From the NCBI GenBank assembly GCA_009774375.1, contig VSNO01000042.1:1-27499 (forward strand): DNA of 27,499 bases, read 5' to 3'. This document shows, piece by piece, positions 14,301 through 22,440 of this stretch (within the stretch, counting starts at the first letter, position 1; each line of letters begins with the position of its first letter). The position numbers were made by a program, and so were the translations under genes. The notes under the pieces are model-generated. The model saw nothing but the letters and a program-made list of their open reading frames with translations. It was not told the origin of the DNA and searched no databases. This stretch comes from Lachnospiraceae bacterium. GTDB lineage: Bacteria > Bacillota > Clostridia > Lachnospirales > Lachnospiraceae.

Positions 14301-15864
14301 TTACAAACGCGGAAAAGCGATCCGTGATCTGACCGTTCTCGACCTTGACTGCCCCGATCTCTATGATCCGGTTCGTGACCGGAGAAAAGCCTGTCGTCTC
14401 GATGTCAAAGACCACATATGTATCATCCAGTGTCTGCCCTTTGCCATCCGTCACGATCTCCTTCAGGTCGTCGACCAGGTAGCCCTCCACACCGTAGATC
14501 ACTTTAAAGTCATCGCCATGATCCAGGGCATGATTCGCATCCGGAAATGCCTGGACGCAGCCATGATCCGTGATCGCGAGCGCCTTGTGTCCCCACTTCT
14601 TTGCGCGCTTGATGATATCCTTGACATCGGACACGCCGTCCATGTCGCTCATCTTCGTGTGGCAGTGCAGCTCCACGCGCTTTCTGACGCTGTTGTCCAT
14701 GCGCGATACCGTGAAATCCGGTATCTTTATCACACCGACGACCGAACCGATCGTGAGTTCCCTGTCAAACGTGTCGTTGACCGTGACGCCCTTCAATTTC
14801 AGGAATGCACTGACCTTCAGATCCCCCGTCAGCTCCGCAAGCTGCTCATTATGTACGAACATCTTGACCTTGATCGTATCCGTGAAATCTGTGATCTCGA
14901 AGCTTACGATCGTCCTCTCATTGCGGATCTCGCGGGTCTCCAGCGCACGTACCTTACCCCTGATCGTGACTTCACCCATCTCGCCCCAGATCTCCTCGAT
15001 GCTGATACTCTCATCCTCAAAATCCCTGCCATAAATGACATTGGGATTGTCTGAGCGCTTGAGCGCCCTGCGCTGGTAGCTCCTGTCTCCGCCCTTCTCA
15101 AACCTGCCGTAAGACTTTTTCTCAGCTGTTCTTCTCTCTGTACCCGACGCTGCAGCTGCCTCCTTCTGTTTTGCCGAAACCGCCTTCTGCGGTCCTGAAG
15201 ATCCCTGTACCGCCGCACTTTCTGCGGATACTGCTGCCGTTTTCTCCGACGCGGCGACCGCATCGTTTCCTCTGACAGCTGTCCCTCCAAAACGGCTGCT
15301 GATCCCTTCAACGATCTTTTGGATACGCAGCTCATCCTCCTCCCGATACCGGCCTGATTTCACTTCCTTGTAATCGATCTGAAACTTTACCCGAAAACCG
15401 CACCGCTCATTCAATACCTTATCCAGTATCCCGACCAGCTCCTCCTCCTTGGACTTTGCGATCACACTGTCCTCGAGAACAAGCTCCATCGTATTTTCAT
15501 CCGGGAACCGCAGATCTGCCTGCCGGAACATTGTGTAGAGCATATGGTCACACTCCCGGATCTCCGTCAGGATGCTCTCCCGATACAGCCCCATCAGTTT
15601 TTCAGGATCGTACTGCTCCGAAAGCACAAACTTTTCATATATTTTGATGATCAGATACTCCCGCGGAAAAAACTGCTTCTTGATCTCCTTTTCCACGGAA
15701 TAGATCTGTTCCTTCTCGATCAGCCGCTCACTTCTGATATAGATGCGCAGCAGATCCCTGCGCCTGGTGGCAGTGATCCGCTCCACCATTACCTGCTCGA
15801 ACAAGTCCTTCTGTACACCGTCCAGCTTCAGATTCGGAAATGCCTCAAAAAACCTCTTTTCCAT
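11317..15864 (-). CDS. polC: DNA polymerase III alpha subunit, PolC type
   Basis: PolC is the replicative DNA polymerase of low-GC Gram-positive bacteria, with built-in proofreading. The protein has 1515 residues. Order: N-terminal domain (1-190); a low-complexity Ala/Glu/Lys linker (about 192-272); an OB fold (about 298-380, VTIRGKVRALETREI); the first PHP part (about 392-440, VELHCHTKMSDMDG and ALAITDHG); the inserted DEDDh exonuclease (about 483-650, VVFDIETTGF, HNANFDVSF, HRAVDDAECT); the second PHP part; then the polymerase domain with SRGSVGSSF, a CPVCGEKL zinc-binding motif (about 1005) and PDIDLNFSGEYQ carrying catalytic aspartates (about 1031). ATG 15864 is six bases after AGGAGG; a GTG directly before it is too close. 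It is last in its gene train, after ispG. Confidence 0.98.
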   Translation of the reverse strand: MEKRFFEAFPNLKLDGVQKDLFEQVMVERITATRRRDLLRIYIRSERLIEKEQIYSVEKEIKKQFFPREYLIIKIYEKFVLSEQYDPEKLMGLYRESILTEIRECDHMLYTMFRQADLRFPDENTMELVLEDSVIAKSKEEELVGILDKVLNERCGFRVKFQIDYKEVKSGRYREEDELRIQKIVEGISSRFGGTAVRGNDAVAASEKTAAVSAESAAVQGSSGPQKAVSAKQKEAAAASGTERRTAEKKSYGRFEKGGDRSYQRRALKRSDNPNVIYGRDFEDESISIEEIWGEMGEVTIRGKVRALETREIRNERTIVSFEITDFTDTIKVKMFVHNEQLAELTGDLKVSAFLKLKGVTVNDTFDRELTIGSVVGVIKIPDFTVSRMDNSVRKRVELHCHTKMSDMDGVSDVKDIIKRAKKWGHKALAITDHGCVQAFPDANHALDHGDDFKVIYGVEGYLVDDLKEIVTDGKGQTLDDTYVVFDIETTGFSPVTNRIIEIGAVKVENGQITDRFSAFVNPQVPIPFEIEKLTGIDDSMVLDAGTIEKVLPEFLEFVGDAALVAHNANFDVSFIKENAKRQDIPVDFTYVDTVGIARTLLTGQAKYTLDAVAKTLKISLENHHRAVDDAECTAEIFLKFIEMLKKEDVDTLEGLNELGKASVDAVRKLHSYHIIILAKNQTGRINLYRLVSESHLTYFYKRPLIPKSLIQKYREGLILGSACEAGELFRAMLDGQGEEQIARIVEFYDYLEIQPIGNNKFMIESERVRDVNSEDDLIALNKRVVKLGEQFQKPVVATCDVHFLDPEDEVYRRIIMTGKGFKDADDQAPLYLRTTEEMLDEFAYYLGSEKAEEIVITNTNMIADMCDRIAPVRPDKCPPVIENSDQQLTDICYRKAHEMYGDELPDIVEARLKRELNSIISNGFAVMYIIAQKLVWKSVEDGYLVGSRGSVGSSFVATMAGITEVNPLSPHYYCKNRHYSDFYSEDVRKFAGMAGCDMPDKYCPVCGEKLIKDGFDIPFETFLGFKGNKEPDIDLNFSGEYQSKAHKYTEVIFGYGQTFRAGTIGTLADKTAFGYVRNYYEERGKHKRTSEINRIVEGCVGVRRTTGQHPGGIVVLPVGEEINSFTPVQHPANDMTTDTVTTHFDYHSIDHNLLKLDILGHDDPTMIRMLQDLTGIDPTTIPLDDREVMSLFQNTSALGITSEDIGGCRLGCLGIPEFGTDFAMQMVIDAQPKYFSDLVRISGLSHGTDVWLGNAQTLIQEGKATISTAICTRDDIMTYLIGMGLDSEESFKIMEAVRKGTVAKGKCGNWAEWKQDMLDHDVPDWYVWSCEKIQYMFPKAHAAAYVMMGWRIAYCKINYPLAYYCAFFSIRASAFSYETMCLGREHLERVMAEYRKRGDSLSNKEQDALKDMRIVQEMYARGFEFEPIDIFRAHSRNFQIVDGKVMPSLSSIEGLGEKAADAVMEAAKDGPFLSKDDFRSRTKVSKTVIDLMADLGLLGDIPESNQISLFDLVG

Positions 15865-15908
15865 CACACACCTCCTGGTATCTGCCCCCCCTACATCTGC
15901 ATCCTGAT

Positions 15909-16973
15909 CTACATATTCTTCTCCACCCAGTGATCCAGCTCATATTTCAGTGTACCCAGCAGTTCGCTCTCCGGCACTTTTCTGATGATCTCACCCTTCC
16001 TGATGAGAAGTCCCTCCCCGATGCCGCCCGCGATCCCGATATCCGCCTCTTTTGCCTCCCCCGGTCCGTTTACGGCACAGCCCATCACGGCAACTTTGAT
16101 GTCCAAATCATATCCCTGCACCATCGTCTCGACCTGGTTTGCCAGCCCGATCAGGTCGATATTTGTCCTGCCGCATGTAGGACAGGAGACCACCTCGATG
16201 CCGCCCTTTCGCAGTCCAAGCGTGCGCAGGATCAGCTTTGCCGACTTGATCTCCTCGACAGGATCTCCTGTGAGGGACACCCTGATCGTGTCACCGATCC
16301 CTTCGTTCAGGATGATCCCAAGACCGACCGCGGATTTGATATTGCCGCTCGTCACAGTTCCAGCCTCCGTGATGCCTACATGCAGCGGATACGGTGTCCT
16401 GTCAGCCAGCAGTTCATGCGCCCTGACACACATCATCACATCGGAGGACTTGATGCTGATCACCAGATTGTCATAGTCCAGATCCTCGATGATATGCACC
16501 TTGTCAAGCGCGCTCTCCACGATCCCCTCCGCGATGACGCCGCCGTACTTCTCCACCAGTTCCCTCTCCAGTGAACCGCTGTTGACACCGATACGGATCG
16601 GTATATCCCGCTCCCTGGCTGCCCTGACAACCTCGGCAACCTTCTCACGGCTGCCGATATTGCCGGGATTGATACGGATCTTATCCGCACCGTTCTCAAT
16701 GGCAGCGACCGCCATCTTATAGTCAAAATGGATGTCCGCCACCAGCGGAATGGCGGTCTGCTTTTTGATCTCCGCGATCGCCCGCGCAGCCGCCAGATCC
16801 GGCACCGTACACCTGATAATGTCACAGCCTGCCGCGGCAAGGCGCTGGATCTGCGCCACCGTGGCCGCCACATCATCTGTCTTTGTATTCGTCATGGACT
16901 GGATCAGGATCGGATTTCCGCCGCCGATCACCCGGTCGCCAATGCGAACCACTTTTGTATCATTCCTATACAT
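15909..16973 (-). CDS. ispG: 4-hydroxy-3-methylbut-2-en-1-yl diphosphate synthase IspG (GcpE)
   Basis: IspG converts MEcPP to HMBPP, the sixth step of the MEP isoprenoid pathway, using a [4Fe-4S] cluster. The protein has 354 residues. It starts with the TIM-barrel sequence VVRIGDRVIGGGNPILIQSMTNT. The cluster ligands are clear: Cys264 and Cys267 in SCPTCGRTN, Cys299 in GCAVNGPGE, and Glu306 in the same motif. The spacing matches the E. coli residues C270, C273, C305 and E312. The ATG at 16973 follows GGAGG at six bases. It lies between rseP and polC and shares this gene train with dxr from the same pathway. IspG needs an electron donor such as ferredoxin or flavodoxin, which is not encoded here. 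Confidence 0.97.
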   Translation of the reverse strand: MYRNDTKVVRIGDRVIGGGNPILIQSMTNTKTDDVAATVAQIQRLAAAGCDIIRCTVPDLAAARAIAEIKKQTAIPLVADIHFDYKMAVAAIENGADKIRINPGNIGSREKVAEVVRAARERDIPIRIGVNSGSLERELVEKYGGVIAEGIVESALDKVHIIEDLDYDNLVISIKSSDVMMCVRAHELLADRTPYPLHVGITEAGTVTSGNIKSAVGLGIILNEGIGDTIRVSLTGDPVEEIKSAKLILRTLGLRKGGIEVVSCPTCGRTNIDLIGLANQVETMVQGYDLDIKVAVMGCAVNGPGEAKEADIGIAGGIGEGLLIRKGEIIRKVPESELLGTLKYELDHWVEKNM

Positions 16974-17014
16974 ACATTTCCTCCATCCCTGTCGCTGTAA
17001 CCTGCCTCATTGGA

Positions 17015-18082
17015 TTATTTTACAAAAAATCTTGCAATATCATTGTAGAGCACAAACACCATCAGTATCATCAACGCGACAAAACCAATGAAATGCACCA
17101 TGCCCTCCTTGTCAGGAGAGACCGGCCTGCCCCGCACCACTTCGATGAACATGAACAGAAGCCTGCCTCCATCGAGCGCCGGGAGCGGCAGCAGGTTCAT
17201 AACCCCCAGATTCACGCTGAGCAGCACGGCAAAATTGATCATGTTGATCACCACCGTCGGCAGTCCGTACGGCTTCGTCACCTCGATCGTCTCATCGATC
17301 ATCGCAGCGATCCCGACCGGACCGGACAGATCATTTGCGGAAAGTTTTCCCTGTACCAGCATCAGGAGACTCTTGACCGTCACTTTCAGCCAATAACGCA
17401 CTTCATATGCGCTGTACCGGATCAGGTCAAACCCTTTGCACTGCACTGTCTCTCCAATGGCAAACCCAAGATAATACCGATTGTCCTGCTCGCTGAACTT
17501 TGGCGTGATGACCGTCGAATACTTCTGTCCGTCACGCTCATACTCGATCTCCATCGGTTCCCCGCCGCTCAGCGCGGACGCGATCGTAACCTCACCCTGC
17601 AGATAGATCCGTTCTCCGTCTATCTTTGTGATGACATCACCTTCCCTGAGTCCCGCCTCCTCCGCCGGATACCCTTCCGTCAGCGCATTGATTATCGGAA
17701 TCGATTCCCCGGAAAATCCGACCACGATCAGCGACAGCAAAAACGCCAGGATGATGTTAAAAAATGGTCCCGCAAACACAGTCGCGATCCTTGACCAGAC
17801 ATTCGCATCGTTAAAGGCGCCCTCCGGCTTCTGACCGTCACCGTCCTGATCTTTGGTATAGATGCCATCCTCACCCTCAAACATACAGGCGCCTCCGATC
17901 GGAAGCAGCTTCAGCACATATTTCGTCTCTCCCTTTGTAAACTTGACAATGTCCGGTCCCATGCCGATCGAAAACTGCACTACTTTGATACCGTTGAGCT
18001 TTGCGATCAGAAAATGCCCCAGTTCATGCGCGATCACAACCACACCGAACACCAGCACGAACACAATAATCGTGACAACCAT
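17015..18082 (-). CDS. rseP: Site-2 intramembrane zinc metalloprotease RseP/RasP
   Basis: This is a 355-residue membrane protease that cuts substrates such as anti-sigma factors and signal-peptide remnants inside the bilayer. The zinc site HELGH is at 19-23 within the first membrane segment. A PDZ-like domain lies at about 120-190 (NALTEGYPAEEAGLREGDVITKIDG). The second metal-ligand motif, NLLPLPALDGGRLL, is at about 295-305 in a later segment. The C-terminus is hydrophobic. The start at 18082 has GGGAGG 12 bases upstream and AAGGA directly before it, so initiation is slightly unusual. The gene sits in the common Firmicute order frr-uppS-cdsA-dxr-rseP-ispG-polC. No anti-sigma gene is present in the window. 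Confidence 0.95.
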   Translation of the reverse strand: MVVTIIVFVLVFGVVVIAHELGHFLIAKLNGIKVVQFSIGMGPDIVKFTKGETKYVLKLLPIGGACMFEGEDGIYTKDQDGDGQKPEGAFNDANVWSRIATVFAGPFFNIILAFLLSLIVVGFSGESIPIINALTEGYPAEEAGLREGDVITKIDGERIYLQGEVTIASALSGGEPMEIEYERDGQKYSTVITPKFSEQDNRYYLGFAIGETVQCKGFDLIRYSAYEVRYWLKVTVKSLLMLVQGKLSANDLSGPVGIAAMIDETIEVTKPYGLPTVVINMINFAVLLSVNLGVMNLLPLPALDGGRLLFMFIEVVRGRPVSPDKEGMVHFIGFVALMILMVFVLYNDIARFFVK

Positions 18083-18120
18083 TCCTTACTTTTTCCTCCC
18101 TTTGAACTGTATTATAATCA

Positions 18121-19281
18121 TCAATTACTCTCCGATGACCCGATAAGATCCCGGATCCGCTCATAAGTCTCCTGCTCTGTATCCAATATTGTATCCACAT
18201 CAGGGTTTTCTATCTTCCTGTGATGCTCCATACACATCTCAATGATCTCCGGAATCTGCAAAAAATGGATTTTTCTGTTCAGAAACAGACTCACAGCCTT
18301 CTCATTCGCCGCATTGAACACCGTCGGCATGCTCCCGCCCTCCGCGGCAGCCCTCATCGCGAGCTTCAGTCCCGTGAAAGTCTCCATGTCCGGTTTCTCG
18401 AACGTAATACTCCCCAGTTCGTAAAAATCAACCCGCTTCCCTGCCATCGGGCGCCTGTCAGGATAAAACAGGGCATACTGTATCGGCAACTTCATGTCCG
18501 GCGTGCCAAGCTGCGCGATGATCCCGCCGTCCACATACTCGACCATCGAGTGAATAATGCTCTGGGGGTGCACCACCACCTGGATTCGGTCCAGATCCAT
18601 ATCAAAAAGCCACTTTGCCTCCATAACCTCGAGGCCTTTATTCACCAGCGTGGCGGAATCGATCGTGATCTTATTCCCCATCGACCAGTTCGGGTGCTTC
18701 AGCGCGTCCTCAGGCTGCACGTTTTCCAGTTGCTGCCTGGTGCGCCCGCGGAACGGTCCCCCGGATGCCGTGATCAGCAGCCTGCTCACCCTGTCTTTAT
18801 TTTCTCCCTGCATGGATTGAAAGATAGCGCTGTGTTCACTGTCAACCGGAAGGATCGACACTCCCATTTTCGCGGCGAGCGGCATGATGATATGGCCTGC
18901 CGTCACAAGCGTCTCCTTGTTTGCAAGCGCGATGTCCTTATGCCTGTTGATCGCTGCGATCGTCGGCCGGATACCGATCATGCCCACGATCGCCGTCACC
19001 AGGATCTCCGACTCCTCCATCTCAGCGATCTGAAGAAGACCCTCCATACCTGGTATCACCTGTACTTCCATGTCTGCCAGCCTCATTCGGAGCTCCCTGC
19101 AGTCCGCCTCGCTCCGAAGGGACACCAGCCTCGGCTGAAACTCCCGCACCTGCCTTTCCAGCTCATCAATATTTGCTCCCGCTGCCAGGCCCACCACCTG
19201 CAGATCGGGATTGTCGCGCACGATCTCGAGCGTCTGTGTACCGATCGAACCCGTAGAGCCCAGTATCGCTATCTTTTTCAC
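18121..19281 (-). CDS. dxr: 1-deoxy-D-xylulose 5-phosphate reductoisomerase Dxr
   Basis: Dxr rearranges and reduces DXP to MEP with NADPH, the committed step of the MEP pathway and the target of fosmidomycin. Motifs are GSTGSIG (NADPH binding, about 8-14), LPVDSEHSAIFQ (metal ligands), ITASGGPFRGR, and NWSMGNKITIDSATLVNKGLEVMEA. I chose the GTG at 19281. It has GGAAGGG about eight bases upstream, and the protein then begins VKKIAILGSTGSIG, exactly where the family begins (387 residues). ATGs at 19323, 19305 and 19299 are in frame but have poor ribosome binding sites and add atypical residues. It lies between cdsA and rseP, and works in the same pathway as ispG two genes on. Confidence 0.95.
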   Translation of the reverse strand: MKKIAILGSTGSIGTQTLEIVRDNPDLQVVGLAAGANIDELERQVREFQPRLVSLRSEADCRELRMRLADMEVQVIPGMEGLLQIAEMEESEILVTAIVGMIGIRPTIAAINRHKDIALANKETLVTAGHIIMPLAAKMGVSILPVDSEHSAIFQSMQGENKDRVSRLLITASGGPFRGRTRQQLENVQPEDALKHPNWSMGNKITIDSATLVNKGLEVMEAKWLFDMDLDRIQVVVHPQSIIHSMVEYVDGGIIAQLGTPDMKLPIQYALFYPDRRPMAGKRVDFYELGSITFEKPDMETFTGLKLAMRAAAEGGSMPTVFNAANEKAVSLFLNRKIHFLQIPEIIEMCMEHHRKIENPDVDTILDTEQETYERIRDLIGSSESN

Positions 19282-19346
19282 AAAACCATCCCTTCCCATT
19301 GACATTATATGAATATCCTTCATCTCTTAGAAATTATTTCAATCCC

Positions 19347-20255
19347 CTATCCCATAAACAATATGATCAGAAAATACGTGATCGGCGCCGTGAAGATCAC
19401 ACTGTCAAACCGGTCCATGATACCGCCATGTCCCGGGATCAGCTTCCCGTAATCCTTGATATCATAGTTGCGCTTGACCGCGGATGCCGCCAGATCGCCG
19501 ATCTGTGAGATCACAGAACCGATACCGCCGACCAGGAACAGGAGAAACACAAACTGCCCTGTCCCCAGAACAGTATCCAGATAATGCCCAAACAGCGCCC
19601 CCGCCAGCGCGGCACCCGCGATCCCCCCGACAGAACCCTCGACAGATTTCTTCGGGCTGAGTACCGGAGCAAGCTTATGCTTTCCTGCCATCACCCCCAC
19701 CAGATACGCACAGGTATCCGATATCCAGGAGTTGATGAAGATCATCCATACCAGATAAACCCCGTACTCCAGCTGTCTTGTCAGAAACACAAAGGACAGC
19801 ATCACCGGCGCGTACACCAGCGAAAAATAAGCTGCCATCACCTGATGTGCGCTGTATTTCGGAAAAGCAAATACATAGACGGACATCATCATGATCAGAG
19901 ACAGAAACAGGGATATCATGATCCCGATATCCAGCGCGGAAAAGCCTGCATCCGGCAGCCCGCTCAGAAAACCTGCTCCCGGATGCGTGACATAGACCGC
20001 GGCATAATATCCTGTGACCGCCGCGACCCCAACGATCTCCAGCGCATTCAGCCGCTTATCGTCCATTCCTTCCTGCGTCTTCTGCCTGACGCCACAGGCT
20101 TTTGTCAGCTCCAGATAACCGATGACCGATACGCCATACAGCACTGCCGCCAGAATGATCCCCCCTGGAAGGATCGCTGCCAGTGCCGCGATCACGATCA
20201 CAACCGCGCTGATCGTCCTCTCCTTACTGATCTTCCCAAGAATATTCGAAGCCAT
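19347..20255 (-). CDS. cdsA: Phosphatidate cytidylyltransferase CdsA
   Basis: CdsA makes CDP-diacylglycerol from phosphatidic acid and CTP, the branch point of phospholipid synthesis in the inner membrane. The protein has 302 residues with about seven or eight hydrophobic segments. The family signature is clear in the C-terminal third: SAVKRNYDIKDYGKLIPGHG followed by GIMDRFDS. Upstream motifs include SDTCAYLVGVMAGKHKLAP and SPKKSVEGSVGG. The ATG at 20255 comes three bases after the uppS stop, and its GGAGG ribosome binding site lies within the last uppS codons, so translational coupling is likely. The gene order uppS-cdsA-dxr is standard for Firmicutes. Confidence 0.97.
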   Translation of the reverse strand: MASNILGKISKERTISAVVIVIAALAAILPGGIILAAVLYGVSVIGYLELTKACGVRQKTQEGMDDKRLNALEIVGVAAVTGYYAAVYVTHPGAGFLSGLPDAGFSALDIGIMISLFLSLIMMMSVYVFAFPKYSAHQVMAAYFSLVYAPVMLSFVFLTRQLEYGVYLVWMIFINSWISDTCAYLVGVMAGKHKLAPVLSPKKSVEGSVGGIAGAALAGALFGHYLDTVLGTGQFVFLLFLVGGIGSVISQIGDLAASAVKRNYDIKDYGKLIPGHGGIMDRFDSVIFTAPITYFLIILFMG

Positions 20256-20258
20256 TCC

Positions 20259-20966
20259 TTATTCCTCCCTCACAAGCCCATATCTCCGATCCCTGTTCTG
20301 ATAGGCTTCCACCGCTCTCGCAAGCTCATTTTTGTCAAAATCAGGCCACGGCACCGATGTGAAATAGAGTTCGGAATAGGCAAGCTGCCACAGCAGAAAA
20401 TTCGATATCCTCTGTTCCCCCGATGTCCGGATCAGCAGATCCGGATCTGGCAGTCCCGCCGTGTCCAGCTGGGCTGTGATCTTCTCATCGTCGATCTCCT
20501 CAGGCTTTAACTCCCCTGCCGCCACCTGCCCGGCAAGCTTTGTGATACCTCTCCTGAGCTCATCACGCGATCCGTAATTGATCGCGATCTGAAAATGAAG
20601 TCCTGTATTGTCTTTCGTTGCCTGCTCCAATTCCTGGATACTCGCCCTCAGGTCTTCCGCCAGACCGGATTTATCGCCGAGCACACGCACGCACATATTA
20701 TTTTTCTGCGCGCGCCTGATACTGTTTTTCATATAATTTCTCAGCAGATTCATCAAAGTTGCCACCTCGCTGTCCGGTCTGCTCCAGTTTTCCGTCGAGA
20801 ATGCATACACTGTCAGATAATTGATACCCATATTATAGGCGTCCTCACAGATCTGTTCGACCACCTTCGCCCCCTGTACATGGCCTGCAGTGCGTGGAAG
20901 CCCTTTCGCTTTCGCCCAGCGCCCATTTCCGTCAAGAATGATCGCCACATGATTTGGTATACTCAT
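20259..20966 (-). CDS. uppS: Undecaprenyl diphosphate synthase UppS
   Basis: UppS is the cis-prenyltransferase that extends farnesyl diphosphate to the C55 carrier used for cell wall polymers. The protein has 235 residues. Motifs are HVAIILDGNGRWAKAKGLPR with the catalytic Asp12, the GHVQGA helix, YAFSTENWSRP, and LLIRTSGEQRISNFLLWQ followed by SELYFTSVPWPDF. An open frame extends 40 codons upstream through a set of hairpins, but that part is unlike the family. The ATG at 20966 has an excellent AAAGGAG site seven bases before it. The long structured gap from frr to this start suggests control of its expression. Confidence 0.97.
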   Translation of the reverse strand: MSIPNHVAIILDGNGRWAKAKGLPRTAGHVQGAKVVEQICEDAYNMGINYLTVYAFSTENWSRPDSEVATLMNLLRNYMKNSIRRAQKNNMCVRVLGDKSGLAEDLRASIQELEQATKDNTGLHFQIAINYGSRDELRRGITKLAGQVAAGELKPEEIDDEKITAQLDTAGLPDPDLLIRTSGEQRISNFLLWQLAYSELYFTSVPWPDFDKNELARAVEAYQNRDRRYGLVREE

Positions 20967-20992
20967 AACACGACTCCTTTCCGTTTGCAATC

Positions 20993-21021
20993 GAGCAGGG
21001 GAATGACCCTCTCTCCTGCTC
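20993..21021 (-). other. Hairpin in the uppS leader, next to the ribosome binding site
   Basis: GAGCAGG (21015-21021) pairs with CCTGCTC (20993-20999), a 7-bp stem with a 15-base loop. It ends about 12 bases before the uppS AAAGGAG site. It is the third of three stem-loops in the frr-uppS gap. Confidence 0.45.
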
Positions 21022-21028
21022 ACCGCGC

Positions 21029-21049
21029 GACCCGTGCGCCGCACGGGTC
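21029..21049 (-). other. Perfect 9-bp GC-rich hairpin in the frr-uppS gap
   Basis: GACCCGTGC (21041-21049) and GCACGGGTC (21029-21037) pair perfectly around a 3-base loop. No T-run follows, so this is not a standard terminator. It lies between the terminator-like stem after frr and the hairpin next to uppS. It could be a leader structure, an RNA-processing site or a protein site. Confidence 0.6.
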
Positions 21050-21056
21050 TGTGCAT

Positions 21057-21092
21057 AAAAGAGGGGGCACTACATCCCTTGTGCACGCCCCC
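21057..21092 (-). terminator. Terminator-like stem-loop after frr
   Basis: GGGGGC (21087-21092) pairs with GCCCCC (21063-21068). Further pairing inside the loop is possible, and TCTTTTA follows on the minus strand. The T-run is short, so termination is probably partial. It would reduce transcription of uppS and later genes relative to pyrH-frr, or act as an attenuator. Confidence 0.5.
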
Positions 21093-21109
21093 GCCTTTCG
21101 TTTATTTTA

Positions 21110-21661
21110 TTATACAGTAAGAACTTCCTTCGACTTCTCATCGATCGCCTTATCCACATCCTTGATATATTTGTCGGTCAGCTTCTGCACTGCATCCTCC
21201 AGATCCTTGATCTCATCCTCGGATACCTCTGTCTTTGCAAGTTTCTTGAACGCATCGTTCGCATCACGCCTGATATTGCGAACTGCCACCTTACAGTCCT
21301 CGCCCTTTTTCTTGATGTCTTTCACCAGTTCTTTTCTGCGCTCTTCTGTCAGCTCAGGAAATATAAGACGGATCACCGCACCGTCATTATTCGGTGTAAT
21401 ACCAAGATCTGAAGCCATGATCGCCTTCTCGATCGCCTTGATCAGACTCTTTTCCCACGGCGCGATCTGGATCATTCTCGCCTCCGGCACTGTGATATTT
21501 CCAACCTGCTGGATCGGTGTCGGCGTTCCATAGTAATCAACCTTTATCTTATCAAGCACATGTGGGTTTGCACGTCCTGCACGTATCGTCTGATACTCTG
21601 ATAAAAGAAAATCAAGTGCCTTCTGCATTTTGTCATCATATGTTTTTACTCTTGCGTCCAT
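21110..21661 (-). CDS. frr: Ribosome recycling factor Frr
   Basis: Frr splits post-termination ribosomes together with EF-G. The protein has 183 residues, typical of the family. Recognisable stretches are ALDFLLSEYQTIRAGRANPH near the N-terminus, YYGTPTPIQQVGNITVPEAR, a central IEKAIMASDLGITPNNDGAVIR, and the long helical C-terminus ERRKELVKDIKKKGEDCKVAVRNIRRDAND. The ATG at 21661 follows GGAGG at nine bases. It comes 59 bases after pyrH, the standard order in bacteria. A terminator-like hairpin follows its stop codon. Confidence 0.98.
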   Translation of the reverse strand: MDARVKTYDDKMQKALDFLLSEYQTIRAGRANPHVLDKIKVDYYGTPTPIQQVGNITVPEARMIQIAPWEKSLIKAIEKAIMASDLGITPNNDGAVIRLIFPELTEERRKELVKDIKKKGEDCKVAVRNIRRDANDAFKKLAKTEVSEDEIKDLEDAVQKLTDKYIKDVDKAIDEKSKEVLTV

Positions 21662-21720
21662 TTTCTACGTCCTCCTTGATCTTAATCCAAAACTCGAATA
21701 CAGCATCTATGTTTATCATA

Positions 21721-22416
21721 TCAGACTGTTATCACCGTGCCGTTTGAGTTTCCCTTCACTGTATTGATGATACTGTTCTCCTCATTTAATCCAAAGATCG
21801 TCATCGGCATCCTATTCTCCATACAGAGCACCGCCGCTGCCAGATCCATCACGCCGAGCTGTCTGTCAACGACTTCCCTGATCGGGATCCTGTCATACTT
21901 TTTCGCATCCCTGTTGATCTTCGGGTCGGAATCATAGACACCGTCCACCGCCCTGGCGGAAAGGATCATGTCTGCCTCGATCTCGATCGCCCGCAGCACT
22001 GTCCCCATATCAGTAGAGAAGTAAGGATGTCCGATACCGCCTGCCAGAAATATCACCTTGTCCGCCTCAAGCGCCGCCACAGCCCTGTCCTTCGAAAAGA
22101 GCTCTGTAAAGGCCGCACACTGAAACGGGGTAAATATCTCCGTCCCCATACCGACAGATCTGAAGATCTCAGACACATAGATACAGTTCATGACCGTGGC
22201 AAGCATCCCGATCTGATCCGCCTTCGTCCGGTCGATCGTCTCACTTGACCTGCCGCGCCAGAAATTACCGCCACCGATCACGATACCCACCTGCACACCG
22301 CTGTCGACGATCTCTTTCACCTGCCTGGCCACCGCTGTCACAGTTGGTTCGTCAAAACCTGTTTTCTTATCCCCGGCAAGCGCCTCACCGCTCAGCTTCA
22401 ACAATATCCTTTTCAT
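21721..22416 (-). CDS. pyrH: UMP kinase PyrH
   Basis: PyrH phosphorylates UMP to UDP in the cytosol, an essential step of pyrimidine nucleotide supply that also feeds UDP-sugars for the cell wall. The protein has 231 residues of the amino-acid-kinase fold. Motifs are LKLSGEALAG at the start, VGIVIGGGNFWRGR, ADQIGMLATVMN, FLAGGIGHPYFSTD, and AVDGVYDSDPKINRDAKKYD. The ATG at 22416 has AGGAG ten bases upstream. It lies 24 bases after the bactofilin gene without a terminator between, so the two are likely cotranscribed, and it is followed by frr. Confidence 0.97.
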   Translation of the reverse strand: MKRILLKLSGEALAGDKKTGFDEPTVTAVARQVKEIVDSGVQVGIVIGGGNFWRGRSSETIDRTKADQIGMLATVMNCIYVSEIFRSVGMGTEIFTPFQCAAFTELFSKDRAVAALEADKVIFLAGGIGHPYFSTDMGTVLRAIEIEADMILSARAVDGVYDSDPKINRDAKKYDRIPIREVVDRQLGVMDLAAAVLCMENRMPMTIFGLNEENSIINTVKGNSNGTVITV

Positions 22417-22440
22417 ACTATGCCGACTCCTATCTCTTCT

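Noticed and set aside
18111..18116. TATAAT on the minus strand between dxr and rseP
   Set aside because: The bases at the -35 position (near GTCATC) do not resemble TTGACA, and the gene train reads through without a terminator.
18220..19302. Long plus-strand open frame (360 codons) opposite dxr
   Set aside because: It is the complement of a clear Dxr gene, has a His/Arg-rich composition typical of antisense frames in this base composition, and shows no family motif.
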